Source of the DNA: Embiotoca jacksoni
Taxonomy: Eukaryota > Chordata > Actinopteri > Embiotocidae
Length of the DNA stretch: 64,000 nt
Direction: 5' to 3'
NCBI GenBank assembly: GCA_022577435.1
Contig: JAKOON010000011.1
Span: forward strand, 17,654,802-17,718,801
The notes under the pieces are model-generated. The model was not told the origin of the DNA. It worked only from the letters and a program-made list of their open reading frames with translations, and did no database searches. Of the stretch, positions 11,801 to 24,198 are shown piece after piece; the stretch's first letter is position 1, and each line of letters starts with the position of its first letter. Made by a program: the position numbers and the translations under genes.

Positions 11801-13391
11801 ATTTCACAGGAGGAATTGATTTATTACGCCTAAGATAAACCTTCAGGCTAATTCTGGGTAATTACAACTAGGATCACATCTTTGTATTCTTTGTCATCAT
11901 TTCTATCAGTATTAGAAGACATGAAATGGATCGAGAAACATTTAATGTATTTGGAATATAAAACGAAGGCGAAGAGATCCAAACTACCAGTTTTAAGCAT
12001 CCATCATAGTTCGTGAATAACGTCCTGGAACATCTTTGGCTTCCTGAGCTTCACGCTACATAAAAGGCACGAACACAGATTTCCAAGACCGATCAAAGCG
12101 CAGCGCGGTAATGTGCTTGGAGCAAAGAGGAAGCAATAACCTTTGTGAACAAGTATTCCACCGAAGTTACGCAGGTGTTTGTCACCATTGATGTGCGCAT
12201 TTCCGATTTCACTGGACCTGAAACTTGAGCGGTGAGCGCACGTCAATTTTGTGTCAAACTCAGGAAACTGAGTAAACTGCAAAAGCATTCACACTTCAAG
12301 AGAACGTCGCTATCCAAGACCGAAGAAGGCGCGTCGCGATCGAGAGCATGGTGGTGGGTTTCTTTGGACCTTCACAGGGTTTTGCATCGTGGTTTAGTCT
12401 CTCAAAGGTCACACCAGTTCATCACTACAACTCCCTGAGACTTCTTTCTGATCCTCAAAAGAAAGTTCAAGTTGAAGAGTCACCACTTTGATACTGTAAA
12501 GGAGATGATGCGTGATGCGTTTACAGAACGGGACTTCGTTGCGCTGCAGGAGGGCAGCACCAGGGGAAAACTGAGAAGGTTTAAAATCAGGTCTTCGGTT
12601 GTAAGAGGCACCGTTTCAGAACTTTGTGATCATACGTCATACTCATAGTTTTCTTTTGCAGTGAAGGATTATTGCGTAACGTTTCACATCCATCCAGTTT
12701 TACTGCCGAAGGATGTTTTTTTATTTTTATTTTTGTTCTCTCATTCACTTCTTGAGCCAGTCAGGTAATGATGAATACAGTGATTCTCATTACTCACAGA
12801 AATGATGATCACAAGACCGAGGTTCTAATTCTTAATCCTTATCCATAACTGTCTTCACCTTTCAGGTCAAGTTGGGAGCTCCCTGACCTGCGTGACGGAA
12901 AGATCCAGGCCATCAGCGACTCGGACGGCGTCAACTACCCGTGGTATGGCAACACGACGGAGACCTGCACCGTGGTGGGCCCCACCAAGAAGGACAGCAA
13001 ATTCACTGTTAGTATGAATGACAATTTCTACCCCAGCGTGACCTGGGGAGTGCCGGTCAGCGACAGCAACGTGCCTCAGCTTAACAGCATCCACCGCGAC
13101 CAGAGCTTTACAACCTGGCTGGTGGCCATCAATCAGGCCACCTCGGAGACACTGGTCCTCCAGACGGTCCGCTGGAGGATGCGTCTACACATCCACGTGG
13201 ACCCGGAGAAGCCGCTGGCTCACAGGGCTGTTCTGAACGAGCCCGTAGCCCAGGAACAGCCTCAGATCCTGGGCAAGAATGAACCTATCCCCCCTAACGC
13301 CATGGTCAAACCCAACGCCAACGACGCCCAGGTGCTGATGTGGCGGCCAAAGAATGGTGACCCTGTGGTGGTCATCCCACCCAAATACTGA
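6932..13391 (+). CDS. fam78a: fam78a, whole coding span (2 coding exons, 262 aa)
   Basis: Join of 6,932-7,194 and 12,866-13,391 (263 + 526 nt) gives 262 codons plus TGA. The protein matches the FAM78 family from MGCIQSI to a C-terminal VVIPPKY and is closer to FAM78A than to FAM78B (for example SIDEASSVVLRYRTPHF and NYPWYGNTTETCTVVGP). Function is unknown; the family is short, highly conserved in vertebrates and has no named enzymatic motif. The N-terminus Met-Gly-Cys could be myristoylated and palmitoylated if translation starts here. An in-frame ATG at 6,869 would add 21 mostly hydrophobic residues instead, and human FAM78A also has an extended form of similar length. Position next to plpp7 (divergent) and nup214 (convergent) matches human and supports the A paralogue. 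Confidence 0.93.
7983..8003. repeat. A21 homopolymer
   Basis: Uninterrupted A run in the fam78a intron. Confidence 0.9.
8784..8861. repeat. compound (TG)n(GA)n microsatellite
   Basis: About 32 TG units followed by a short GA run. The long CA/TG frames seen on both strands here come from this repeat and are not coding. Confidence 0.95.
11385..11398. repeat. C14 homopolymer
   Basis: Uninterrupted C run in the fam78a intron. Confidence 0.9.
12866..13391 (+). CDS. fam78a: fam78a coding exon 2 (terminal)
   Basis: Completes the split Met codon and continues SSWELPDLRDGKIQ through FYPSVTWGVPVSDSN, SFTTWLVAINQAT and NAMVKPNANDAQVLMWRPK to the TGA at 13,389-13,391. This is the most conserved part of the family. 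GC content is clearly higher than in the flanking intron and UTR. Confidence 0.95.
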
Positions 13392-14821
13392 CCTGTTTCA
13401 CTGACCAGACTGGCCTTGGATACCTTAACAGTATCATCTCTTCTTCGTTTTCTTTCTGTTACTCCTGCTCTTCACCAGCTGTCACTGCTTTAACCCTTCT
13501 TTGGTATTTATTTACCCCTTTTTGTTTGCCTTCTAATTCTTCTCTCATGTTTTAAAAAGACTGACAGAAGAAAAAACAGGCAAATGAAACCAGCGCTGAG
13601 GAAAAGACCAGCAGTTGCTTCGAGGTGGGGGCTTGAACACACTTTTCAAAATGGAGTGAACAATCTGCAACCGTTCTACCTTCACAATGGGTCGGGTCGC
13701 ACTGTGTTAAATTGAAAAAAATGAAAAACAACAGAGTGTTTAATTTTTCTTTTTAATTTGACAGTTTTGGGCCTTCTGGTCCAGGTGATGTAGGGTTTGT
13801 GAGTGTGGGTGGATTTTCATCCATGACCATGTCTGCACACGCGCTACATACATGGAAATGCACAAACACTGTGTATGAATACTAGTTGTGTTTTTATTTA
13901 TGGACTGGAAGAGACTGCATTTAACTGTGTTTGATGTTGTCCTTGTGTTATTTACATGACAATTTGCATTGAGTGACATACTAGATTTTAGTACTTTTTT
14001 TAAAAACATGCAAGACATTCAATCCACGCTGCCTTAAGTTTACATTGCTTTCCATTGCAAACTTTTTAGCCTTAAACTAAGTGCAATGCAGTATTCGTTC
14101 ATTCGTCCTGTTTCTTCCAGACTGCTGGTGCTGCCATGTGTGGGTTTAGGACAGGAACGAAAGCACACCAACAAGACCCGGGTCTCAAATCAAGGTTTTT
14201 GTGTTCAGCCGCAGTTTCCAATCTATTGTCGGACAATTGCAACGAGCGTTATGCGCAGACACAGCTGAGTTGCATTTCAAGTGCATTACGCAACACGGGA
14301 GATGCTCTGTGCAGACGGACAGACCGAGAAGTAAAGCCAACAATAAACTTAAAAATGCAATAAGAACTTTAGCAGAATCGTCAGCTCCTCAGCGGACCTC
14401 ATTTCTGTCACTTTAGTCTGTTTGTAGACCACTTTACAATTCAACAGCAGAAAACAAGTTTTCTTTTCTGTTTCACATCATCTCAGGGCCCCTTTTTACT
14501 TCCTTCCTTCCTCTTTTTTAATTTTTTCTTTCATTCATCCTGTCTTGCCTTCTCCTTATTGCCACAGTGAATGAGTGTTTGCACTGCTCACACTGAACAA
14601 TCAATAATTTGTATTAATAAGCAGTCACAGGGGAAATAACGTTTCATAACTGGAGAAGAACAACGGTCCGCTTTGTGCGTACCTCTCCACTTGTCATCAT
14701 TTCCCCACTTGTTAGACTTGTTCATGCATATTGTATTTATTATTGCTGCTTCCCTTTAAAACAATACCAGCCATTTTATTCAAATCCAAACATCTGTCTC
14801 TTAAGTTAACAGACTTTTCTA

Positions 14822-14840
14822 TTTTTTTTTTTTTTTTTTT
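14822..14840. repeat. T19 homopolymer
   Basis: Uninterrupted T run. Confidence 0.9.
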
Positions 14841-15571
14841 GTCCCTCCCCCTCAATCACCTCTAATCTTCTTCTACACCAGCATTGCTCCTCCCACTCCT
14901 CACTTCCTCTCCCCTGCCTTCCTCTCTTCTTTCGCTCACTTTTTATCTGCTGTCGAGGCTGAAAAAGCGTAGCAAGAGGCATGCGTGTTTGATGCCGACT
15001 GCTCGGTTGGCATATAGATGACCCACTTCTCTGCTTTGCCAGTTGTAGCTCTCGCTGCAGAAAACGTTGGGTTTTGTCTCCCTTTATTTCACCGCCATTA
15101 AAACGTAAGACACACACACACATGCACGAACCAACAGCTCTGGTCGGCTTGATATCCACATGCAGTAAAATGTTGTCTTTTCAACTGTTTATCTTTGACA
15201 GCTTCAAGCTGCAATTTGAAACGAGAAAGGGAGGCTAAATTTGGCTTTTCGTTTTTCTCATCAATAGAAGCCAGAAATATGGGTTGTGTCCACAGTTTTA
15301 CACTTTCAGATGTTAGAAACATCTTGTAGTTTCAGTATGTCTGCGTGTTTGGCTCCAACCAGACAAATAATTTGCATGCAAGTCCAATCTGCTCACGTAT
15401 TTCACAAAGATCAGCAGACTGCTGCTGTTTCAGTGTATCAGCATCTCCTTATTATCGACCATGTACAGTATTCATCCTGCAGCCTCAGTTGAGGCCACGT
15501 TTCTTTGTGTTTTTTAGTAGTATATTTTAATTAATTGTAATTTCTAACTCACTAGTGCTTTGATTTTGCTC

Positions 15572-15680
15572 TTAAAGGAATAGTTCAGCATTTTGGAAAA
15601 CAGTCTTATTCATTGTTTTGCTGAGAATTAGCTGACAAGACTGATACAATTCGAGCGGTGTCATCTAAACTTGTTGTGAG
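15572..15680 (+). repeat. degenerate teleost dispersed repeat
   Basis: Starts AAAGGAATAGTTCAGCATTT and continues with GAAAACAGTCTTATTCATTG, then GAATTAGCTGACAAGACTGAT. This matches, from memory, a very common percomorph repeat whose consensus opens with AAAGGAATAGTTC and includes ACTTATTC and GAGAAGA-type segments. Only the first part is recognisable. Superfamily not assigned. Confidence 0.55.
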
Positions 15681-16372
15681 GACGTGAATAGGAGTATTTT
15701 CTAAAATGGTGAAATATTTCTTGAAGCATGATTGAAATGGTCTCCGTTATAAATCCAAACGTATGCCAGCCGGTAGAAAGACAACTTTACCCTCCAGGAG
15801 AAACATTTAGCGGAGGGCTCGGCAGATTGATGTAGTAAAACTCATAAAATATCTAGTGGACCAGAGCTCAAAGATCAAATCCATTCAGGCCACGAGGTAA
15901 ACTCCGATTAAATTATACGCTCGTACATTTGCCCGAGTCGGTTTCATGCATTGCCGAAAAAGCCTCTGCTCCAGGCTGAGTCACAGGGCATCGTGGTGAA
16001 GGGTGAAGGGAGAAGGGAAGGAAGAGGCTATTGGGGGACTGCTGTCGTAATTAGATCTGCTGTGACACACTTTAGATGCCCTAGATGGACTGAACTGTGC
16101 CGAGTCGCGCCGTGCAACGCAAGGGCTAGCAAGAGTCACGGCGGAGGCTCCAGTGAGGTCGAATAGCAAAGGTCAGGGGCAAAGTGTTTGTGCGAGGGGG
16201 AGAAGTCGCAGGCACAAAATGCACCAGGGGAACGAATACGAAGGTGGCAACCAATTGTATCCATTTAGACATTAATGCCAGCTTAAAATAACACTGACAT
16301 TTTCCAAGAACCACTTGGATGTCGGCCACAAGTTATTTCAATTAGTGGTTCGTGTTGAAGGCGGCAGAGAAA

Positions 16373-16396
16373 GCTGCTGCTGCTGCTGCTGCTGCT
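16373..16396. repeat. (GCT)8 microsatellite
   Basis: Eight uninterrupted trinucleotide units in the presumed 3' UTR. Confidence 0.9.
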
Positions 16397-16602
16397 CACG
16401 TGACCTTTGTTTCTCGGACCGTCTTGGGATGACCCACCAACACCGGGGGTAGTTCTGAAGCTGCACTACGTGTGATGAAACTAAACCTGAACACGCAGAG
16501 AGGCCGACACTCTCGACATGTGTGAGTTTTAAATCCCACTGAAGGGATTTAGACGGGATGATGAGTTTCACTGATGTGCTTCTGCTGTCGTCGTCTGCTG
16601 TT

Positions 16603-16604
<2 letters not shown>

Positions 16605-16690
<86 letters not shown>
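16605..16690. repeat. (AC)43 microsatellite
   Basis: Uninterrupted dinucleotide repeat; the apparent frames on both strands are repeat artefacts. Confidence 0.97.
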
Positions 16691-16694
<4 letters not shown>

Positions 16695-17996
16695 GTAGGG
16701 AAGGTTACGTCCTTGTCATGAAAACAGGGGGCCGAGTTTGCCCTCACAAACACACAGAGACACCCTGAGGGGAAAGGAGCCGGCCTGGCGTGGTATCTGA
16801 TTGTCACAGCAGTGTCACATTGGCAGCGTGAACTCGTTTATCAGCTCTGCACGTGGACCGTCCGACCACACGCACATGCTACAAAAGCCATATGCACAAA
16901 CACACCTGTTTGCTAGTAAACAGGAAGTGATGTACAGCATGAAGCTCTTGCGTTGTTAAACATTTTAATATTTAAAATGGGAAGAGAAACAGAAGAATTG
17001 GGGTGGCCGAGCGGGTGCCCGTTAACTATCAACAGCATTTCATGTGATATTGTTCGGAAAAGGGCACAAATTGTCTTCTCTGTGCGTCTCAATCTGTTAA
17101 CACTGTGTAAATGAAAATGATGTGTATTTTCTGTGCACAGATCATGAATGCTTTCCTGTGATTCCTTTAATTAAGCAGCAGAAAAAGCAAAACACGACTT
17201 CTTTTCATTTAAAAAAAAATTTTTTTTTTGCTGTAAAGTCGGCAAAAAAAAGTGCCAAAATTGGACAGAGCCAAAAACTATGCAGCGGGACACCGTTAAA
17301 GACCTGGGAACGGAAAAACTTCTTGGCACTTAAATAACAGGCCTGTTGTCAGTTGTTTTTGATTAAATGCATTTTGCGTCTTTGTATTTCCAGAGAACCA
17401 TTACAAATGCAAATTGCAGCCATGCTTGCAGGGCGGTGCCAAGTGGAAGGAAGTGTCCTCTCCTAAACCCACATCATTCATGGTTCTTCTGAGGGCTGCT
17501 ACCTTTGCTTCCTATGTTTATATAGTTATTCATCCCACGTGAGATATCAGTGAATCGCCATCCCTTTATTCAAACTAAGTTCACAATCAGGACCACCTGC
17601 CTTCATTTCCCGGCTTTTGCTTCTTCTTATTTTATTTTTTTATCCCTTGAAATACTAAAGTTCACGTTTCATAAGTGACTTCATCTCGCTCTTCTCATAT
17701 ATGTCTGAAAATGTAATTCATCGTTTTTAAATTTAACCCCAAATGTAGCACACGAGATAACGTGAGCGACGAAGTACGTTTCTCATCTTTGTTCGATTTG
17801 TTTTCTGGAAGTACAGCACTGAAATAGTTCAAGCAGAATGTGTTCTTTTGTTCAGCTTTGACTCTTCACACCAATACTTGAAAATAGGTCAGTTCTGGCA
17901 AATATATAAAACTGTGAAAATGCACAACAATGGGGAAACAACCCCTGAAAAAAATAAAATAATAATAATAATATAAAAAGGTCTTTTTCATGAATG

Positions 17997-18030
17997 AATA
18001 AAATGTACAAATAATGCGTGTTGGTCTGAC
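17997..18030 (+). terminator. candidate fam78a polyadenylation site
   Basis: AATAAA at 17,997-18,002, followed after about 13 bases by the GT-rich stretch GCGTGTTGGTCTG and a T-rich run. This is the best plus-strand signal downstream of the fam78a stop, but is inferred from sequence only. Confidence 0.4.
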
Positions 18031-19084
18031 TTTTCTTTTTAGCTCACTCGCTTAGATTTACTGCACTTTTACCTCCAGTGATATTCAAATAACAATGTAA
18101 TTTGTATAGATATTTCAATTCAGTGAGTGGCCTTACAAAAATAAACCGTTCAGACAGTCGTTGGAGGTAAAGCCAAGATAATAACAATTTCAGCATATAT
18201 ATTTTTATATATAAATGCAATGTCATTATCAGTTTGCTAGTTCCTCGGCTGCATGATTGATACACATTATTTTTCCTTCGCTGACGACTTAACTGTGCAG
18301 CATGCACACGGCGGTTTTCTCTCCAAACATGTTGGACTGCGTTCTTTCAGTCTGCACAAATCAAAGGTCCAAATATCCTCCGAGCACAAAAAAAAAGAAA
18401 GACGTGCAGTCTTAAGTGCCGAATTGAAAACTCTTTGAAAGCAAGTATGAACAAACCTCCCCGAGGCTACACGAACTCAACACGGCACACGACACACTGC
18501 ATGCGTCGTACAGTCGAAAGATTTCTACAGCCTCGTTATGGATGTTAGTACTCTTTGTATATGTCGGCTTTTGGAGGAGGCAGCGGGAGAAAGTGATTAC
18601 AGACGACAGTAAAGTATACGAAATGAAAGACAGGATTTAAAAAGGGGAGAAGAGAACCCGAGGAGATGGTGGTAACGCTCCCATGTTCAAGCAGTGTGTT
18701 GATTTAACTGAATAAATGATTGACGGTATCCAACAAATGCAGATCTACCAGCACTTCCTTTGCAGTCGATGATTCCAGCTATTGAACACGTTGATTTTGG
18801 AGCAACGAGACAGAAGCCTCTGGTATCGTGATCAAAACAGCAGAATTGGAGGGTGTTTTCTCACCTGAGAGTTTCTTCCAAATCTGAATTCGTTAGATCG
18901 TTTTTGCACATTTGATCCGGTTCCATTTAGTTTTATGCAGCAATTTTGCAAGTGCACTAAAGACCTTTGCATGACATGCCTCCGTCGCTGTACTTCACAT
19001 TGATGGCTTTATTGACCGACGTGTGTGCTGTCAATTCGGCCCGTAGTTTTTTTTTTTCCCACTTAAATGGACTAAACCGAATGA

Positions 19085-19345
19085 GCAGATTTATTTTGTT
19101 GCAACTACACAACAGGTGTGAAACACACCTTTGGCCTTGTTTGGTCTGTACTTTTGGACTTTTCAGGTCCACACCGAAATGGCAGGTGTGAAAGGTGCCT
19201 CGGGCCACAGGACTAAAATCTGGTCCACCCAGAAAAGGTGGTGTCGGTCTGGATCAAACTCAACCGTGATTTAAACCGTTTTTGGAGGGTTCAGAAATCT
19301 GGACCAATTACAAGGAAGCTGAGCTATCGTCAAAAAAAAGAACCG
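19085..19345. repeat. probable non-autonomous DNA-transposon-like dispersed repeat
   Basis: Contains CAGGTGTGAAACACACCTTT, TTTGGTCTGTACTTTTGGAC, CACACCGAAATGGCAGGTGT, CGGTCTGGATCAAACTCAA and GGACCAATTACAAGGAAGC. This series resembles, from memory, a dispersed fish element in which GGTCTGGACCAAA-type units alternate with GTGTGAA. The inverted, repetitive wording suggests a MITE. Boundaries and family are uncertain. Confidence 0.45.
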
Positions 19346-22300
19346 GAAGAGAAGTCAAATTGAGCTGCAGTAGCTCGAGAGAAGAGCCAAAGTATTTCAT
19401 TGGAATCTGGCAAATCAAATCAAAAGTCAACGTGAAAACAAAACATTAAAAAGGCAGAAACTTATAATTTATTTCTTTCGTGGAAAATAAGTGCTGAAAG
19501 TAATGGCATCATAATAATAATAATAATAAAGTGGCGACGAATGTTTCTGTTCCCTAATTTTTAACCATCTGTTTATAACCAATGATTATTTTATGAAAAA
19601 GAAAGGAAACTTCACCCTTTCTACATATAAACCCCAAAACTTTATCTTTGTTTTCAATGCTTTTAGCCCCTTTTCATAAGGTTGGCAATATTCCATATTT
19701 CTTTATATATTCTTTTGTCCATAAATGAATTATTTTGGACTTTCCTACCATCTGTGATACATACATCTCTGAAAATGGGTCACTATCATATCATTTCATT
19801 CATAAATGTGCTCAGTTATTTATTGTAGCAGCTAGGCACAGCTTTTTTTTAAATTATTTTTATTTTTTAAGGTGACTCAAACAGGGAGGTTATAGTGCAT
19901 CTGTTGAAGAATATTCTAAATGGAGATTAATACACACTTGGTGTGTGAGTGAGGATTTACGTGGGGGAGGAGGGTTGACGTTGAATAAACTGCAGTGTCA
20001 AAGGACATCGTGATGAAGCAACCATGTGGCTCTGATGTGTTTTGTCAGAAACAACAACTGAGGTTAAAGGCACAGAGGAAAAGAGCTACACGGCAATGAG
20101 CTAATTTAGCTACACAAGTGATACTTGAAAATGGGATCAGATGTTGGTTTTGCTTTTCGAGGGGTTGAACGATAAGAAACATTTTCCCAGCCTTTCCTCG
20201 ACAACGTACTCGATCATTTAAGGGGATGAAACGGTTAACAAAAAGCATAACTGACCTAAACTCTGTGATTCAGAGCTCTGCGGAAATTCTTTGTGTCCCA
20301 CCAGCACATGGCCATTTGGTTGAAGGAACCAAAATGTATGAGTCTGAATCAAGTAATTGAAATGCAAGAGGGTACACAGGTATGCTGAGCAGCAATGATA
20401 GCAGATTTTTTTTTTTTCTCCCAGCCCTTCTGCACTGCACCTCCATTACTACTCTCTGAGGAGTTCTCAAAGTGCAAAGTGCTCTGCTGCGTTTTTTTAA
20501 TTGTCTGTTTACCACTTGGTTTATAATATTACCACATTAGACACTTAAGAAACGTCTGAAACTGAATCTCTAGTCTGCAGCACAAACAGGGCGTTGATAG
20601 TTTCTTTTTCAGTCGGCCTCAGAGAATCACTGCAGGTATGAGACGCCATTGATTCACAAACAATAAAACAAATCCGTACCAAACAAAATGCTCCGTGGGG
20701 TCTCAAGGGATTCTATAAAAAGCCACATTCGTGTATAGAAAGCAATATATGAAAAAGGTTTAGTTGGGCAGCCGGTGTACGTTCAGTTGCTCGAGTCAGT
20801 TCCAGACGTGCAGCCTCTACTGTCCATGATATCCTGGTCACATTCCTGAACAGCACATTCACAGCTATATTTACATGGCTCAGTGTCTCCCTGCATACAT
20901 CCACCTGTCACTATTTGTAATACCAAATAATCTCTGCACCACTGTATCTTTGGAACCAGACGTTTCTATTAATACTCCCATGGAGCCGGTGGTAAAAGTG
21001 GCTCCCTATCAGTCTTCGTGATCTATGAGACAATGCTGGGGGCTTATTAGCCACCGATCCCCAGCAACCTGCAGACTTATGCTATTTCAGCTCGAAATCC
21101 ATCTTTGGATTGACCTCTATATAACTTTGGGGTTTATTGAAAGGTAAGCATTGTTAAAGGCTGATTCCAGGATTTTTCTAATTCATAAAGAATAAAATTC
21201 ACAGATGTTTTGTATTTAGGCAGATTTTCCAACACTTTGCCTGCAGGGTTGCACGCTCCCCCTCTAAACTACATCAAAACCCCAAATTTATATCCCAATA
21301 TAATTTTTTTTGTTGGTCAAAATGGATTTTTTTTTTTTTAATGAAATTTATATGGAAGAAAAAGCTTCATTCAGAAACTGAAGCTCAAGTTTTAATACTG
21401 ATGTCAACATTTTTTGAACAACAATGCAGACTGATGATTCTGACTGAAACGGCAACAAACAGCTTATCGCAGATTTTTGTAAACTAATTCATCGGTTTTT
21501 AAAGACTTTTAAAGGGCTGCAGGTACAATCCAGAAAGTCTTGCATGACTTTTATTTAAATACAACAAATGCTGCAAAAAATCAGATCAATTTATCACTTA
21601 ACCGTGGCCAGTTATGTAAGAGACTGACGTTTAAACAAAATATACATCTGGGCTGTCAGGCTGAGCCTTGAATAAGGACAATAACTGCTTAGCATACTGC
21701 ATAATGTAATTTACCATTTAAATTAATGATAGTCATTAAGCAGTGAACATCCCACAAGCTGGTTCAGGGGTACTTATGAGCAACCTTTAACTGCCATCAG
21801 TGTAATTACAGCATGTGATGCAGTTGGATCCCACACCTCCCACACTCTGCCAAGGCTTTTGTAATGAACTCACATCACAAGCAGCTCCTGAGGGAAAGCA
21901 TTGGGATCCTTTACGCAATTTTAAGCTCAACTGCGTTGTGAGATGTTAAACTGAGCACCTCATCTGACCTGCGATTGCCTTGTCCATAATTAACTCCTAT
22001 GAATATTAATACCTTAAGTCACATTAAAAAAACATGAGACTTAGTCCCCCTTTCATTTCATAGAAACTTTAATTTCTCTCTCTACGGTTGTACAACTTAA
22101 AGGAGCTTATAAACGGGTTTGGAAATCCACTGGGATGAGTCACTGCATGTTTAATATTTTTTTTTAAATCTTTTTGCATAATTTCAAGTAACCCCATTAC
22201 AGACTAATTTTTCTGAGGGCAGCAGATGTAGACTGCCATGTCTCGTTTTTCACCGCCATACAATGTGCAGTACCTCCATATGTCAACAAGCTCAACAAAA

Positions 22301-22737
22301 ATGCAATGAATTCTAGTCAAGTTAAAGGCAACTTTGGTAAGACTTCCTAGTAAAGCGGGGGGAGGGGTTATATATGATTAAAAAAAAGTAGTTGGCAGAT
22401 GTGTATTTAGTTGATTTATGTACCCAAAATATAAGCAGTACCGCACATCTGCTGACACCAGCAGTATTTAATATGCATTTAAATACAAGATGCTTGCTTA
22501 GTGAAAACAGGGAAAGTCCCAGATTCAGCAAATAAGAGAATCAATCACTGTAAGTGTTGAGAAACTTAAAGAGCTCAAAGGGGAAAAATTCTCAAAAGAT
22601 GATGAAATAATGAGTCAACTGAGGCTGCAAAACAGATTCTAAAAGCTACATCAAAACCACTCGACCAAATAATGTTTAAATAATTGTAATGGAGTAGAAG
22701 GAACTGGGATTAACAGTATCACGGAAACCAGCGAGAG

Positions 22738-22761
22738 TAGTTGTTGTTGTTGTTGTTGTTG
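22738..22761. repeat. (TTG)n microsatellite
   Basis: Eight trinucleotide units; on the minus strand it produces a spurious polyglutamine frame. Confidence 0.9.
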
Positions 22762-23157
22762 TCTTAGTGGGTGTCTTAAGTTTTCAGTACAAGCCTCTTG
22801 GCCTTTCTCCAAAAACCTCAGCAACTCTGTACAGTTCTGGTGACACTGAAATCCATCTGTGGTAATGCCCGACATCCACGATCGCGTCTATTAGATAAGA
22901 CTTTAAACCCATTCTCTCGTAATCCCTTCACATGCAAAGTAAGTGGGGAAAATTGCTGCTGCACGGCACCTGTTTTTGTCGTGTCACGTGTGAACGACCT
23001 CCTCCGAGGAGACGGGGCTCTTTTTCTGGAGACTTTGCATGAACTCGGGACGACTAAACAGGAGTTTCACTGAAATGAAAACTTCCAGAATTAAGCTTCT
23101 TTGAAGCATCAAGATAAGCAATGACACTGACCTTCATAATCCCTGTGAGTGAGTTAA

Positions 23158-23210
23158 AGGCGGAGGGGAGGATGGGGGTGAGGGGAGGGGAGGGGTGGGG
23201 GGGAGTGAAG
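23158..23210 (+). other. G-rich tract with quadruplex potential
   Basis: At least six runs of four or more G, separated by one to five bases, lie on the plus strand. The pattern far exceeds the usual four-run G-quadruplex rule. It lies in the convergent spacer, away from any supported promoter. Confidence 0.7.
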
Positions 23211-23629
23211 AGGAGGAGCCGAGGCAGGTCGGTAATTAAAAGTTGTGTTGGATAGGATGGACTGAACGGCTCGGATGTTATTTATGGTCTGTTCTGTTCG
23301 TGGCTGCGCTGCTGCAGCGCTCGAAGCTGTTCTTAGTGTTCAAGCATGAATACTCGAGCACAAAACAATCATGTCTTTACATTCTGCAGCTGAATATTAG
23401 CAGTAACCCGCAGGACTGTGACAAACACATCGCTGCCAGTTCAAACCTCACTGACATATAATATTAAATAACGAACAATATCATCACTATACTATTTAAT
23501 AATCAATATGACAACACAAGATCAAATTATATAATTCAGTTATACACAGAAAAAGATAACGTGTGCATCATGTGAATGTGGACGAAGCTTATGAGTCTAA
23601 AAAAGTGAGACCGATGCTGAAGTGCCTTA

Positions 23630-23880
23630 AAACTGCAATACCGCTGAGGGGCCGCTAGGGGCTGCCTCCAACAAGGCTCCGCCTCCAACCAGGCTCCGCC
23701 TCCAACCAGGCTCCGCCTCCACAGACTCCCATTCAACTTCTCATCAAATAAAAACTCTTTAAATTTCCACTCCTCCCCAGCTGGTCCAAATACCGTTCCG
23801 AAAAATATAGAAATGGCGACAGCCGAAAACCGTACTTGAGGCTTCCCGCTCCGGTGACACGGCGGTTGGTGTAAATGCTA
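23630..23880. repeat. repeat-like segment with a 17-bp tandem array
   Basis: Opens with CCGCTGAGGGGCCGCTAGGG, followed by three 17-bp direct repeats at 23,667-23,717 (unit TCCAACCAGGCTCCGCC; the first copy differs by one base), and then ACAGACTCCCATTCAACTTC. The wording resembles dispersed fish repeats. No terminal repeats or coding region were found. Confidence 0.45.
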
Positions 23881-24150
23881 AACTGCTTTAATGTTTACCG
23901 TTTAGGGATTTAATGAAACGAGTACAATTAATCCTGAAGCGACCATGAACGCGAGCACCACATTTAACGGCCGTGTATAACAGGAAGTAAGACTGTCGTA
24001 CAAATGTACAAAATCTGTCACCAATCCATCGAGAACATACCGATTTGTCACCGGACAACACGAGACATTCAACCTGCTGCTGACACCAGACGACAAGTCA
24101 AGGAAGCACCAAAGTTAAGGGAATTCATTTTCTGTGCACCGTGAACATCT

Positions 24151-24198
24151 GCACCAACTTTCACGGAAATCCGTCGAACAGTTGTTGAGATATTTCAG
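24151..24198 (+). repeat. fragment of a common teleost dispersed repeat
   Basis: Reads GCACCAACTTTCACGGAAAT and then CCGTCGAACAGTTGTTGAGA before TATTTCAG. This is a diverged copy of a motif widespread in fish genomes (…AATCCATCCAATAGTTGTTGAGA…), recognised from memory. The element's full extent, possibly back to about 23,880, is unclear. Confidence 0.6.

Larger units (their letters stand above)
7195..12865 (+). other. fam78a intron (5.7 kb)
   Basis: AT-rich intron with no supported exon. It holds an A run (7,983-8,003), a TG microsatellite (8,784-8,851) followed by GA repeats, scattered short (AAT)n, and a C14 run at 11,385-11,398. The acceptor is a pyrimidine-rich CTTTCAG at 12,859-12,865. 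Confidence 0.85.
13392..18030 (+). other. probable fam78a 3' UTR
   Basis: No coding signal. Extent is inferred from the polyadenylation candidate at 17,997. An earlier AATAAA at 14,342-14,347 lacks a GT-rich element behind it. Contents include a T19 run (14,822), a decayed fish dispersed repeat (15,572-15,680), (GCT)8 (16,373-16,396) and a long CA microsatellite (16,605-16,690). No transcript evidence is available here. Confidence 0.5.

Noticed and set aside
16338..16807. Several frames with long Cys-Val or His-Thr runs
   Set aside because: Translations of the CA/TG repeat at 16,605-16,690; the same applies to frames at 2,797, 8,640 and 62,554-63,025.
22651..22875. Minus-strand frame with polyglutamine
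   Set aside because: The glutamines come from the (TTG)n microsatellite; no homology on either side.
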